In this document: in pieces, positions 25,307 through 34,216 of the stretch
Position numbering within the stretch: position 1 is the first letter of the stretch
How the letters are laid out: every line of letters starts with the position of its first letter
NCBI RefSeq assembly: GCF_027111275.1
Contig: NZ_CP114286.1
Location: forward strand, 1,736,001-1,800,000
DNA length: 64,000 nt
DNA from: Flavobacterium luteolum
Lineage (GTDB): Bacteria; Bacteroidota; Bacteroidia; Flavobacteriales; Flavobacteriaceae
Direction of reading: 5' to 3'
The notes under the pieces: model-generated
The model's input: the letters and a program-made list of their open reading frames with translations, nothing else
Told to the model about the DNA's origin: nothing
Database searches by the model: none
Translations under genes and position numbers: made by a program

Positions 25307-26311
25307 ATGGAAGAAAATACAACGACTTTAGACATTAGAGCGATAAATGAAAAAATTGAAAGAGAAAGTGCTTTTATAGACCTTCTTACAATGGAAATGA
25401 ACAAAGTTATTGTGGGTCAGAAACATATGGTCGAGCGTCTATTGATCGGATTACTTGGACAGGGGCATATTTTATTGGAAGGAGTTCCAGGTCTGGCAAA
25501 AACTTTAGCCATTAATACGCTTTCTCAAGCGGTTCAGGGTTCTTTCAGCCGTATCCAGTTTACGCCAGATTTATTACCAGCCGATGTTATCGGAACCATG
25601 ATTTACAACATTAAAGCAAACGAGTTCTCAATTAAAAAAGGACCAATTTTCGCCAATTTCGTACTTGCCGATGAGATTAACCGTGCTCCTGCTAAGGTTC
25701 AGTCAGCACTTTTGGAAGCAATGCAGGAAAAACAAGTTACTATTGGTGACACTACTTTTAAACTAGATCGTCCGTTTTTAGTATTAGCAACACAAAATCC
25801 TGTTGAACAAGAAGGAACATACGCACTTCCTGAAGCACAGGTTGACCGTTTTATGCTAAAAACTGTAATCGACTACCCAAAAATTGATGAAGAGCGTTTT
25901 GTAATTCGCCAAAACTTAAAAGGATCTTATGAAAAAGTAAATCCGGTAGTTTCTGTAGATCAGATTTTACGTGCGCAAGAAGCTGTTCGTGAAGTTTATA
26001 TGGACGAAAAAATTGAGAAATATATCTTGGATATCATTTTTGCTACTCGTTATCCAGAAAAATACAAATTAGCCGATTTAAAACCGCTTATCAGTTTTGG
26101 GGCTTCTCCTCGTGGAAGTATCAACTTGGCTAATGCTGCAAAATGCTATGCTTTCATCAAACGTCGTGGTTATGTAATTCCAGAAGACGTTCGTGCAGTT
26201 GTTCACGATGTGTTACGTCACAGAGTTGGAATCACTTACGAAGCAGAAGCAGAAAACATCACTTCTGTAGACATTATCAACAAAATCGTTAACGAGATTG
26301 AGGTACCTTAA
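25307..26311 (+). CDS. MoxR-family AAA+ ATPase of the Bat operon
   Basis: This 334-residue cytoplasmic AAA+ protein has Walker A GVPGLAKT near 59-66, Walker B FVLADEINRAPAKVQSALLEAMQE near 119-142, sensor 1 ATQNP near 163-167, and the C-terminal lid. MoxR ATPases act as chaperones for VWA-domain partners, for example inserting metal or assembling complexes. It is the first gene of a plus-strand operon followed by DUF58 and several VWA and TPR proteins, the classic order of the Bat (Bacteroides aerotolerance) locus. No exact TAnnTTTG is seen upstream; the best region is TCAATTTG near 25252. Confidence 0.93.
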   Translation: MEENTTTLDIRAINEKIERESAFIDLLTMEMNKVIVGQKHMVERLLIGLLGQGHILLEGVPGLAKTLAINTLSQAVQGSFSRIQFTPDLLPADVIGTMIYNIKANEFSIKKGPIFANFVLADEINRAPAKVQSALLEAMQEKQVTIGDTTFKLDRPFLVLATQNPVEQEGTYALPEAQVDRFMLKTVIDYPKIDEERFVIRQNLKGSYEKVNPVVSVDQILRAQEAVREVYMDEKIEKYILDIIFATRYPEKYKLADLKPLISFGASPRGSINLANAAKCYAFIKRRGYVIPEDVRAVVHDVLRHRVGITYEAEAENITSVDIINKIVNEIEVP

Positions 26312-26314
26312 AAA

Positions 26315-26387
26315 TTTGTTTCAAGTTTCAGGTTTCAAGTTGTTGCAAGGCAAACTTGAAACTTTTAAACTTTAAACTTTAAACAAA
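26315..26387. repeat. Inverted repeat spacer between moxR and the DUF58 gene
   Basis: TTTGTTTCAAGTTTCAGG...AAGTTG is the approximate reverse complement of CAAACTTGAAACTTTTAAAC...AAACAAA. It contains tandem CTTTAAA words and shares its left half with 14507-14565. It fills nearly the whole 80-base gap inside the operon. Confidence 0.6.
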
Positions 26388-26391
26388 TCAA

Positions 26392-27255
26392 ATGGATACA
26401 AAAGAGCTTTTAAAAAAAGTACGGAAAATAGAAATCAAAACGAAAAGACTGAGTAATCACATCTTTTCGGGAGAATACCACTCTTCATTTAAAGGACGAG
26501 GAATGACGTTTAGCGAGGTGCGTCAATACCAATACGGAGATGATATTCGTAACATCGATTGGAATGTAACCGCACGCTACAACGAAGCTCACGTTAAAGT
26601 ATTTGAAGAAGAACGCGAATTAACCATGGTTTTAATGGTTGATATTTCGGGTTCGGAATCTTTTGGTTCTAAAAATCAATTTAAAAAAGACATTGTAACC
26701 GAAATTGCGGCAACGATGGCTTTTTCGGCTACACAGAATAATGATAAAATTGGTTTAATATTATTTTCTGATACTGTAGAATTATATATTCCGCCAAAAA
26801 AAGGACGTTCGCACGTGCTTCGCATCATTCGTGAATTGATCGAATTTGAACCAAAAAGTCATAAAACGGACATTGCTCAAGCCTTGAAATTTTTATCTGG
26901 AACCCAGAAAAAGAAAGCTATTATTTTTATGATTTCCGATTTTATGTCTGACTCTTATGAGCACACTTTAAAAATCGCGTCTAAGAAGCATGACATCACT
27001 GGTGTTCGTGTGTATGATATCCGTGAAGAAAGAATTCCAAATTTAGGAATGGTAAACATGCTAGATGCAGAAACTGGAAAAATACAATTGGTTGATACAA
27101 GTTCAAAAGCTGTTCGTATGAATTATGAAAAGCACTATCAGGAGAAACTAAATTATTTTAAAGATACTTTCCGTAAATCTGGAGCAGGAATTGTTAATAC
27201 CAGAGTAGACGAAAATTACGTTACTAAATTATTAGGCTATTTTAAATCGAGGTAA
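26392..27255 (+). CDS. DUF58 / VWA-like protein of the Bat operon
   Basis: This 287-residue cytoplasmic protein has the DUF58 signature GRGMTFSEVRQYQYGDDIRNIDWNV, then ARYNEAHVKVFEEEREL, followed by a VWA-like fold with a MIDAS start MVDISGSESFG near 81-91. DUF58 proteins are usual partners of MoxR ATPases. It is part of the Bat operon; the next Bat gene begins only after an inserted four-helix-bundle cassette (27270-27757). Assignment is firm, biochemical role uncertain. Confidence 0.9.
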   Translation: MDTKELLKKVRKIEIKTKRLSNHIFSGEYHSSFKGRGMTFSEVRQYQYGDDIRNIDWNVTARYNEAHVKVFEEERELTMVLMVDISGSESFGSKNQFKKDIVTEIAATMAFSATQNNDKIGLILFSDTVELYIPPKKGRSHVLRIIRELIEFEPKSHKTDIAQALKFLSGTQKKKAIIFMISDFMSDSYEHTLKIASKKHDITGVRVYDIREERIPNLGMVNMLDAETGKIQLVDTSSKAVRMNYEKHYQEKLNYFKDTFRKSGAGIVNTRVDENYVTKLLGYFKSR

Positions 27256-27269
27256 GATTTTTGATTTTT

Positions 27270-27757
27270 GATTAACGATTTTTGATTTATGATGTGTGAG
27301 ATTTGAGATTATAAGGAAGTATTTAAGAAATGACTAAGCAAGAATTAGAAAATAGATTGATTGATTTTGCAGCAACAATTATAATTATAGCAAGTAAGTT
27401 TGAAAAAAATTATGCAGGAAATCATTTATCTGGGCAAATAATTCGATCGGGAACATCGCCAGCGCTAAATTACGGTGAAGCACAAAGTGCAGAGAGTAAA
27501 AAAGATTTTATTCATAAAATGGGAATTTGTCTGAAAGAATTAAGAGAAACATTTGTTTGTTTGAAAATAATAGAAAAAGCAAATTTATCGACAGACAGAG
27601 AAAGTTTAATGCAGGTAAAAATAGAAGCAAATCAATTAATTTCCATTTTTGTATCCAGCATTAAAACATCAAAAAATAATTCATAAAAATTAAAGATTAC
27701 AATTTTAGAAAACTATTGACAATCCTTGGAAAAATCAAAAATCAAAAATCGTTAATC
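27270..27757. mobile_element. Putative repeat-bounded cassette carrying a four-helix-bundle ORF
   Basis: Two 24-base inverted repeats, left GATTAACGATTTTTGATTTA (27270 onward) and its reverse complement ending at 27757, differ at one position and enclose a 488-base segment with a single ORF (27330-27686). Extra ATTTTTGATTTTTGATT words extend outward on both sides. The segment splits the Bat operon between DUF58 and the next gene. No transposase is present. Mobility is inferred from the structure, and no target-site duplication could be defined. Confidence 0.4.
27330..27686 (+). CDS. Four-helix-bundle protein (S23 / 23S rRNA intervening-sequence protein family)
   Basis: This 118-residue all-helical cytoplasmic protein has the family core SGTSPALNYGEAQSAESKKDFIHKMGICLKELRET (about 36-70), the same as in the ORF at 44258-44617 (shared AESK-x-DFIHK and KE-x-x-ET). 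The family includes proteins encoded in 23S rRNA intervening sequences, and the Avd accessory protein of diversity-generating retroelements has a similar bundle; no reverse transcriptase or rRNA is nearby here. Function unknown. It has nothing obvious to do with the Bat genes it interrupts and is enclosed by inverted repeats. Confidence 0.85.
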   Translation: MTKQELENRLIDFAATIIIIASKFEKNYAGNHLSGQIIRSGTSPALNYGEAQSAESKKDFIHKMGICLKELRETFVCLKIIEKANLSTDRESLMQVKIEANQLISIFVSSIKTSKNNS

Positions 27758-27773
27758 TTCAATCACTAATCAA

Positions 27774-29408
27774 ATGAAATTTAAACTTTATATATTTTTA
27801 TTGCTTTTTTCAACTATGATTTTTGCTCAGCAAAAACCAGTAGAAACAAGCATTGATACTACAAAAAACAAAATTGGTGCAGAGTTCAAACTGACACTAA
27901 AAACGGTCGTAAACTCAAAATCAAAAGTTGAATTTCCAAAGCTTAAAAACATTGGACCATTAGAAGTAATTCAATCTTATCCAGTTGATACGGTTAAGAA
28001 AGATGATACTTATGAGTTAATCAAAAAATATGGTTTAACACAGTTTGATTCTGGTCGTTATACAATTCCAAGTGTTAAGATTTTAATAGATAAAAAGCCT
28101 TTTTATAGCGATTCTATTAAAGTTGAAGTTGCCAATGTAAAAGTGGACACACTACAGCAAAAAATGTACGATATTAAAGATATTTCCACTGTTGACGAAG
28201 GCATCGGCAATTGGTGGATTTATGTTTTAATCGCTTTAGTGATTATCGGAATCGGAGTCTTTGTTTATTGGTACGTTAAAAAACGTCAGCTCAAAAAAAT
28301 CGAAGAGGAAGTTTACAAAACACCTATCGAAAAAGCGACAAGCTTATTAAACAACTTAGAACAAAAAGAACTGGTTCAAAAAGGTGAGATTAAAGAATAC
28401 TACAGTGAATTAACTGATATTGCACGTAATTATATCGAAGAAGCGATTCATATTCCAGCAATGGAAAGTACTACTTCTGAGTTAATTTCAGCAATTAGAG
28501 ATGCTTCTACTAAAAAGAAAATGACGCTTACGCCAGAAACAGTTGAAAATCTAGAACGCGTTTTACGTCAGGCCGATTTAGTAAAATTTGCAAAATCGAA
28601 ACCGCTTGAATTTGAAATTAAAGAGGATAAAAATAAAATTCAGAAAGTAATTTTAACGCTTGATAATGCAATTCCGACAGAAGTTCCTGAGGATATTGAA
28701 AATCAACTATTAAACGAAGCGCAAAGACAAAAACAGATTCAGGCACAGCTTAAAAAACAACGTAATGCACGAATTGGTTATGCGGTTGGTGCTATCATAC
28801 TTTTATTGTTTGCTACAACAACGTTCTTTGTGGTTACCAAAGGATTCAATTATGTAAAAGACAATATAATTGGACATCCTTCAAAAGAATTATTAGAAGG
28901 CGAATGGGTAAAAAGTGCTTACGGAAGCCCAGCTGTTATTATTGAAACTCCAAAGGTTTTAAAAAGAATGGATGCTCAAAAAGTACTTCCAAAAGAAGCA
29001 ATGGCACTTATCAAAGAAATGCAACTTTTTACATACGGAAGTATGATTGACAATTTTTTTGTAACCGTTTCAACATCCAAATTCAAACAGCCAACAGATA
29101 TTGATCTAAGTAAAACTCTTGAGGGTAATCTAAAAATTATCGAGGCTCAAGGCGGACAAAATATTATTTTAAAACAAGAAGATTTTCAAACAAATGAAGG
29201 TATTCAGGGAGTAAAAGGTTACGGAACAATGACTGTTTTGAATCCAGCAACCAAAACAAGTACGAAGGCGTATTATGAATTACTGCTTTTCAAACAAGAT
29301 CAAGGTTTACAGCAAATTTTGATTTTACATGAAGAAGGCGATACTTATGCAAATGAAATCACTACCCGAATACTAAATTCTGTTGAACTTCAAAGAGCAA
29401 ACAACTAA
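27774..29408 (+). CDS. Membrane protein of the Bat operon (BatD-like N-terminus)
   Basis: This 544-residue protein has a signal peptide (about 1-18, ending FAQ), a beta-sandwich-like periplasmic region (about 20-140), a first transmembrane helix near 147-165 (WWIYVLIALVIIGIGVFVYW), a charged cytoplasmic helical region of about 160 residues, and a second transmembrane helix near 333-352 (GYAVGAIILLLFATTTFFVV). The C-terminal region (about 360-544) may be a further exported domain. The N-terminal part resembles BatD beta domains. Its stop overlaps the batA start by one base (TAATG at 29406-29410), indicating translational coupling. I recognise the locus position more than the domain family. Confidence 0.75.
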   Translation: MKFKLYIFLLLFSTMIFAQQKPVETSIDTTKNKIGAEFKLTLKTVVNSKSKVEFPKLKNIGPLEVIQSYPVDTVKKDDTYELIKKYGLTQFDSGRYTIPSVKILIDKKPFYSDSIKVEVANVKVDTLQQKMYDIKDISTVDEGIGNWWIYVLIALVIIGIGVFVYWYVKKRQLKKIEEEVYKTPIEKATSLLNNLEQKELVQKGEIKEYYSELTDIARNYIEEAIHIPAMESTTSELISAIRDASTKKKMTLTPETVENLERVLRQADLVKFAKSKPLEFEIKEDKNKIQKVILTLDNAIPTEVPEDIENQLLNEAQRQKQIQAQLKKQRNARIGYAVGAIILLLFATTTFFVVTKGFNYVKDNIIGHPSKELLEGEWVKSAYGSPAVIIETPKVLKRMDAQKVLPKEAMALIKEMQLFTYGSMIDNFFVTVSTSKFKQPTDIDLSKTLEGNLKIIEAQGGQNIILKQEDFQTNEGIQGVKGYGTMTVLNPATKTSTKAYYELLLFKQDQGLQQILILHEEGDTYANEITTRILNSVELQRANN

Positions 29409-30409
29409 TGAGCAAGATCACTTTTTTAAATCCAGAGTTTCTTTGGTTGTTTCTATTAATTCCGATTGCGATAATCTGGTTTTTCTGGAAACGCAACCAG
29501 CAGTCGGCTACCTTAAAAATGAGTTCGACAGCAGGATTCCAAAATAATGAATCGTTTTGGACCAAGTTCAAACCTGCTTTATACGTTTTCAGAATTCTTG
29601 CTTTATGTTCATTGATTATAGCATTGGCTCGACCAAGAACAGTAGACATTAGCAACCAAACCAAAACAACAAAAGGAATTGATATTGTAATGGCAATTGA
29701 CGTTTCTGGATCTATGCTGGCAAAAGATTTAAAGCCAAACCGTATGGAAGCTTTAAAAAGAGTGGCAGCAGATTTCGTTGAAGAAAGACCAAATGATAGA
29801 ATCGGATTGGTTTTGTACGCTTCTGAAGCCTATACCAAAACTCCTGTAACAAGTGATAAAGCAATCATTCTTGAAGCTATAAAAGGCATTAAATACGATA
29901 CGGTTTTACAAGACGGAACTGGAATTGGAATGGGATTGGCAACTGCTGTAAATCGTCTAAAAGACAGTAAAGCAAAAAGCCGCGTTATTATTTTGCTTAC
30001 AGATGGTGTAAATAATGCTGGATTTATCGAGCCAGAAACTGCCGCTGATATTGCAAAACAATACGGAATAAAAGTTTACACTATTGGTCTTGGAACAAAC
30101 GGAATGGCAGAATCTCCATACGCATACGCACCAAACGGAGGTTTCTTATTCAAAATGCAAAAAGTTGAAATCGATGAAAGGCTGATGAAAAGTATTGCCC
30201 AAAAAACAGACGGAACATACTTTAGAGCTACAAGTAACGATAAATTAGCAGAAATATACAACTCAATCAATAAACTGGAAACAACAGAAATTCAAGAATT
30301 AAAATTCTATGATTATGATGAAAAGTACAGAGCTTTTGTTTTATTTGCAGGCTTTTTGCTGTTACTAGAAGTTGGATTAAGAAATACGGTTTATAGAAGC
30401 TTTATTTAA
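29408..30409 (+). CDS. batA: BatA-like VWA-domain inner-membrane protein
   Basis: This 333-residue protein has two N-terminal transmembrane helices (about 8-24 and 55-72), then a VWA domain with an intact MIDAS: MAIDVSGSMLAKDLKPNRMEALK near 95-117 (Asp-x-Ser-x-Ser), TDGVNNAG near 198-205, and a Thr-containing loop TPVTSD. A last transmembrane helix near 305-322 anchors the C-terminus. This is the BatA layout. It overlaps the previous gene by one base and is followed by batB after an 80-base repetitive spacer. Confidence 0.88.
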   Translation: MSKITFLNPEFLWLFLLIPIAIIWFFWKRNQQSATLKMSSTAGFQNNESFWTKFKPALYVFRILALCSLIIALARPRTVDISNQTKTTKGIDIVMAIDVSGSMLAKDLKPNRMEALKRVAADFVEERPNDRIGLVLYASEAYTKTPVTSDKAIILEAIKGIKYDTVLQDGTGIGMGLATAVNRLKDSKAKSRVIILLTDGVNNAGFIEPETAADIAKQYGIKVYTIGLGTNGMAESPYAYAPNGGFLFKMQKVEIDERLMKSIAQKTDGTYFRATSNDKLAEIYNSINKLETTEIQELKFYDYDEKYRAFVLFAGFLLLLEVGLRNTVYRSFI

Positions 30410-30489
30410 TATTTTAGTCGCAGTCGCAGCTTACAGTAAACAACTGAAAACTGTGACCAAAAATTGGGACTGAAAACTAGAATTAAAAA

Positions 30490-31519
30490 ATGGAATTAGA
30501 CGAAAAAAAATATTTATATCTCTTACTGCTTATCCCAATTGTGGTGTGCATTTTCCTTTTCAATATGTATTGGAAAAGAAGAACACAGCGTGAATTTGGT
30601 GACTTGGAAATGGTAAAAAGATTAAGCCCAGAGAAATCGGTTTTTAAACCTGTTTTAAAAATTGTAGTTATCCTTTTGGCACTTACCTGTTTGATTATCG
30701 GTTTGGTAAATCCGAAGATTGGAACCAAGATGGAAACCGTAAAACGAGAAGGTATCGACATCGTTTTTGCTATTGACGTTTCTAAAAGTATGCTGGCAGA
30801 AGATGTCGTTCCTAGTCGTCTAGACAAAAGTAAACAGCTGGTTTCTCAGATCATTAATAATTTAGGAAGCGATAGAATTGGAATCGTAGCTTACGCAGGA
30901 AGCGCTTTCCCTGTTTTACCAATTACATCAGATTACAGCGTTGCAAAAATGTTGTTACAAAGTATGAGTCCAGGAATGGTTTCGTCTCAAGGAACATCTT
31001 TGGACGAGGCGATTAAATTGTCTTCGACTTACTTTGATGAAAAAAGTAAAACCAGCAAATTATTAATTCTGATTTCTGATGGCGAAGATCATTCTGAAGG
31101 TGCAGCTGGCAGAAGAAGCCAATAAACTAGGAATGAAAATCATTACAATTGGTGTTGGTACAGAAAGAGGAGGAACAATTCCATTAAAAGAAAATGGTGT
31201 TGTAAGAGGCTATCAGAAAGATCAAAACGGAGAAACCGTAATTACCAAATTAAATCAAGAAGGTTTAAAAACAATTGCAAAAGCAACAAAAGGTGGTTAT
31301 GTTTATGGCGCAAGCACAAAAGAAGTTTTAGAATATGTCAAAAATGCTTTAAACAATATTCAGAAAACAGAATTTGAGGCAACACAAATGGCCGAGTTTC
31401 AATCGCAGTTTCAGTGGTTTATCGGATTTGCATTTTTATTGCTTTTCCTAGACATTTTCTTATTAGAAAGAAAAACAAGCTGGATCAAAGAGTTGGATTT
31501 ATTTAATGAAAAGAAATAA
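30490..31519 (+). pseudogene. batB: batB, VWA-domain membrane protein, frameshifted in this sequence
   Basis: Two overlapping reading frames encode one BatB-like protein. The first (30490-31125) has transmembrane helices near 8-24 and 56-74, MIDAS DVSKSMLAEDVVPSRLDKSK, and ends in SDGEDHSEGAAGRRSQ. The second (from about 31109 to 31519) resumes with AEEANKLGMKIITIGVG and carries the rest of the VWA domain and the C-terminal transmembrane helix. Removing one G from the GG at 31108-31109 restores an EGAAAEEANKLG reading and a protein of about 342 residues. Either a sequencing or assembly error or a real frameshift explains it. Nothing resembles a programmed slip site. Without correction the product would be truncated at 211 residues, losing part of the VWA fold and the C-terminal anchor. 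Confidence 0.85.
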
Positions 31520-31558
31520 ATGTTCAGAGTGAAATTCAGAACAGAAAACAAAATTAGA

Positions 31559-32326
31559 ATGAAAAATTTACTCCTTTATATTTTACTAACCGTTTCTTTT
31601 GCAGTTTCTGCTCAAGAGAAAGACAAAACGTTGCCTACTGGTAATGAAGAATATAAGCAGAATAAATTTACTGATGCTGAGGCAAACTATAGAATTTCGG
31701 AATCAAAATTTCCTAAAAAATCAATAGCGCCTTATAATTTAGGAAATACGATTTACAGACAAAATCAGATTTCGGAAGCTAAATTTGCTTACGCGAAAGC
31801 GATAAAAAATGCCAAAACAAGACCTGAAAAACACAAGGCTTATCATAATCTTGGAAACACTTTCATGAAAGAGAAAGATTATACTCAGGCAGTTGAAGCT
31901 TACAAACAAGCGCTTCGTAATGATCCAACCGATGAGGAAACACGTTACAATTACGCTTATGCAAAACAAAAGCTAAAAGAAAATCCTCCTAAAAACGATC
32001 AGAAAGATAAAAATAAGGACAAAGACAAGGATAAGGATAAAAACAAAGACAAGGACAAGGACAAGGATAAAAATAAAGATAAAGACAAGGATAAAAAAGA
32101 CGATAAAGGCGATCCAGACAAAGACAAAAAAGATGGCCAAAATGATCCTAAGAAAGACGACAAATCAGACAATCAAGGCCAGCCAAAACCACAGCCTGGA
32201 GGAATATCAAAAGAGCGTGTTCAGAATTTATTAGATGCGGTTAATAATGAAGAAAAGAAAATTCAGGACAAAGTAAACGCTCAAAAAGTAAAAGGTAGTC
32301 CTAAGAAAACAGAAAAAGACTGGTAA
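31559..32326 (+). CDS. batC: BatC-like TPR protein with a Lys/Asp repeat tract
   Basis: The ATG at 31559 gives a signal peptide (MKNLLLYILLTVSFAVSAQ) and 255 residues; the frame opens at 31520, but that extension lacks any signal. Three TPR-like units occupy about 25-140 (FTDAEANYRISESKFP, YNLGNTIYRQNQISEAKFAYAKAI, YHNLGNTFMKEKDYTQAVEAYKQAL). A low-complexity (KD)n/(KN)n tract follows (about 150-200), then a QPGGISKERVQNLLDAVNNEEKKIQDKV segment shared by BatC C-termini. The protein is periplasmic. The tract corresponds to DNA 32002-32160. It starts 39 bases after the batB stop. Confidence 0.88.
   Translation: MKNLLLYILLTVSFAVSAQEKDKTLPTGNEEYKQNKFTDAEANYRISESKFPKKSIAPYNLGNTIYRQNQISEAKFAYAKAIKNAKTRPEKHKAYHNLGNTFMKEKDYTQAVEAYKQALRNDPTDEETRYNYAYAKQKLKENPPKNDQKDKNKDKDKDKDKNKDKDKDKDKNKDKDKDKKDDKGDPDKDKKDGQNDPKKDDKSDNQGQPKPQPGGISKERVQNLLDAVNNEEKKIQDKVNAQKVKGSPKKTEKDW
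32002..32160 (+). repeat. In-frame degenerate AAR-GAY tandem repeat within batC
   Basis: Tandem AAAGAY / AAGGAY / AAAAAY hexamer-like units encode an almost uninterrupted Lys-Asp-(Lys-Asn) run in the batC product. Such tracts expand and contract by slippage. Length is a multiple of the codon so the frame is kept. Confidence 0.7.
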
Positions 32327-32335
32327 AATAAGTTG

Positions 32336-32380
32336 AATCGTTTAATCGTTTATTTGTTATTACAAAACGATTAAACGGTT
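32336..32380. repeat. Inverted repeat between batC and batD
   Basis: AATCGTTTAATCGTTT and AAACGATTAAACGGTT form 16-base arms with one mismatch and a 13-base loop. It fills much of the 87-base spacer. No poly-T follows, so it probably does not end transcription. Confidence 0.6.
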
Positions 32381-32413
32381 TAACAGTTAAACAAACAACG
32401 ACTAAAACAAGTA

Positions 32414-34159
32414 ATGAAAAGATATTTAATTCTATTTCTAATCACTTTTCAAGGACTTATGGCTCAAGTACAATTTGAAGCCAGAGTCAGCAAAAACTCG
32501 CTTGGAATAAATGAAAGACTTCGTATAGACTTCGTCATGAATGTGGACGGAGATAATTTCGAGCAACCTTCTTTTGACGGATTTAAAATGGTTGCGGGAC
32601 CAAGCCAACAGATTAGCCAATCTTGGATAAACGGACGCAGTTCTTTTCAAAAAATATACTCCTATATCTTACAGCCTGAAAGAAAAGGTGCCTTAACAAT
32701 AAAACAGGCCGCTATAGAATTCAATGGACAGGTTTACAAAACCAATCCGATAAAGGTTACAGTAACCAATGCTGTGGCTCAAGAAAGAGATCCAAATGAC
32801 AGACCACAAGGTTCTGGAAATGAATTATTGGAACTTGTTGCTGAAATTTCAAAAACAAACCCTTATCTAAACGAACCTATTACAGTCGTTTACAAGCTGT
32901 ATTTCAATAATATTGGCGTTACTGGTTTTAAAGAATTAGCAAAACCTAAATACAATGATTTCTGGAATCAGAACATTGATGTTAAGCAACTTTCTGTACA
33001 GCAAGGTTCTTACCAAGGCCAGCAAGCTTATTATGTAATCTTAAAAAAGACTATTCTATATCCTCAAAAATCAGGAAGACTTACAATTGAGCCTCTTTCA
33101 CTAGATATTGGCGTACAGTTACCAACAAATCGTCGTGACATGTTTGGTCAAATGATTATTGCAGAAGACAATAAGGTAGTTTCTGCCGGAGCAAAAACAA
33201 TCAATGTGCGACCGCTTCCAGAAACAAACAAACCAGAAGGATTTACGGGTGCTGTCGGAAGATTTAATTTTACCGTTACTCCATCAAAAACAACACTTAA
33301 AAATGGTGAAGGACTTGACTTAATCGTAAGCGCACAAGGTAGTGGAAACATGAAGTTATTCACACTTCCAAAACCAGTTGTTCCAAATGCGCTGGAAATG
33401 TATGATCCAGTTCACGATGAAAACGTAACCACTTCTTTGACTGGCATGTCTGGAAGAATTACAGATAAATATACTATTGTACCGCAATACAGAGGAAAGT
33501 ATGCGATCAAACCAATGCAGTTTTCTTATTTTGATTTGAGTACTGGCACATATAAAACCATTACTTCAAAAGAAATTATGGTTGATGTTTTAGACGGACC
33601 AACGCCAGCGGAAGCAAATACAGGAGCAGCATCTAAAAATGTTGTAGCCAAAGCTGATCAATTCAAAAACATAAAACCTAAAACAATATTAATTCCTATT
33701 GCGAAAAAAGATTTTTATGATTCAAATCTATATTTAGGATTGTTGTTAGCTCCATTTATCATTATTCCGATCATCATTTTAGCTAGAAAGAAAAAAGAGG
33801 CTATGGATAGTGATGTTACTGGAAATAGAATTAGAATGAACAATAAGCTGGCTAAGAAATATTTATCGCAAGCGAAGAAACATCTTAACAACAAAGAGCC
33901 TTTCTATATCGCACTTGAAAAAGCAATGCATAATTTCTTGAAAGCAAAACTACATATTGAAACTTCAGAAATGAGTAAAGACAATATTAGAGAGTTATTG
34001 TTATCTAGAAATGCAAATGCAGAAACGGTTCAGAATTTTATTGCTTTGACTGAAAACTGCGAATTTGCACGTTATGCACCAGCATCGAGCGCTTCAATTC
34101 AGCAGGATTATGATAAAGCGGTTATGATTATTTCTGAATTAGAAAAACAGATTGTTTAA
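32414..34159 (+). CDS. batD: BatD-family membrane protein
   Basis: This 581-residue protein has a signal peptide (about 1-17, ending LMAQ), a large periplasmic region of repeated beta domains (about 20-420) typical of BatD (VQFEARVSKNSLGINERLRIDF at the start, YKLYFNNIGVTGF, and GEGLDLIVSAQGSGN in a second repeat), one transmembrane helix near 438-456 (LGLLLAPFIIIPIIILA), and a cytoplasmic helical tail of about 120 residues. It presumably assembles with the VWA proteins BatA and BatB. Spacers on both sides contain different inverted repeats. Confidence 0.92.
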   Translation: MKRYLILFLITFQGLMAQVQFEARVSKNSLGINERLRIDFVMNVDGDNFEQPSFDGFKMVAGPSQQISQSWINGRSSFQKIYSYILQPERKGALTIKQAAIEFNGQVYKTNPIKVTVTNAVAQERDPNDRPQGSGNELLELVAEISKTNPYLNEPITVVYKLYFNNIGVTGFKELAKPKYNDFWNQNIDVKQLSVQQGSYQGQQAYYVILKKTILYPQKSGRLTIEPLSLDIGVQLPTNRRDMFGQMIIAEDNKVVSAGAKTINVRPLPETNKPEGFTGAVGRFNFTVTPSKTTLKNGEGLDLIVSAQGSGNMKLFTLPKPVVPNALEMYDPVHDENVTTSLTGMSGRITDKYTIVPQYRGKYAIKPMQFSYFDLSTGTYKTITSKEIMVDVLDGPTPAEANTGAASKNVVAKADQFKNIKPKTILIPIAKKDFYDSNLYLGLLLAPFIIIPIIILARKKKEAMDSDVTGNRIRMNNKLAKKYLSQAKKHLNNKEPFYIALEKAMHNFLKAKLHIETSEMSKDNIRELLLSRNANAETVQNFIALTENCEFARYAPASSASIQQDYDKAVMIISELEKQIV

Positions 34160-34170
34160 ATGTAATAAAA

Positions 34171-34205
34171 CAAACCTGACAGGTTTTGAAAACCTGTTAG
34201 GTTTA
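34171..34205. repeat. Inverted repeat AAACCTGACAGGTTTT between batD and batE
   Basis: AAACCTGACAGGTTTT pairs with AAAACCTGTTAGGTTT (one mismatch) across a GA loop. Compact and GC-richer than its surroundings, it lies inside the operon 12 bases after batD. No T-run follows. Confidence 0.7.
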
Positions 34206-34216
34206 AACAAAATAAG

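Noticed and set aside
31095..31120. Programmed frameshift in batB
   Set aside because: No slippery heptamer, stop-codon +1 site or stimulatory structure is visible at the break; BatB is normally one frame.
31079..31519. Separate gene starting MAKIILKVQLAEEANKLG
   Set aside because: It is the C-terminal half of batB after the frameshift; the first residues are out-of-frame reading of the first half.
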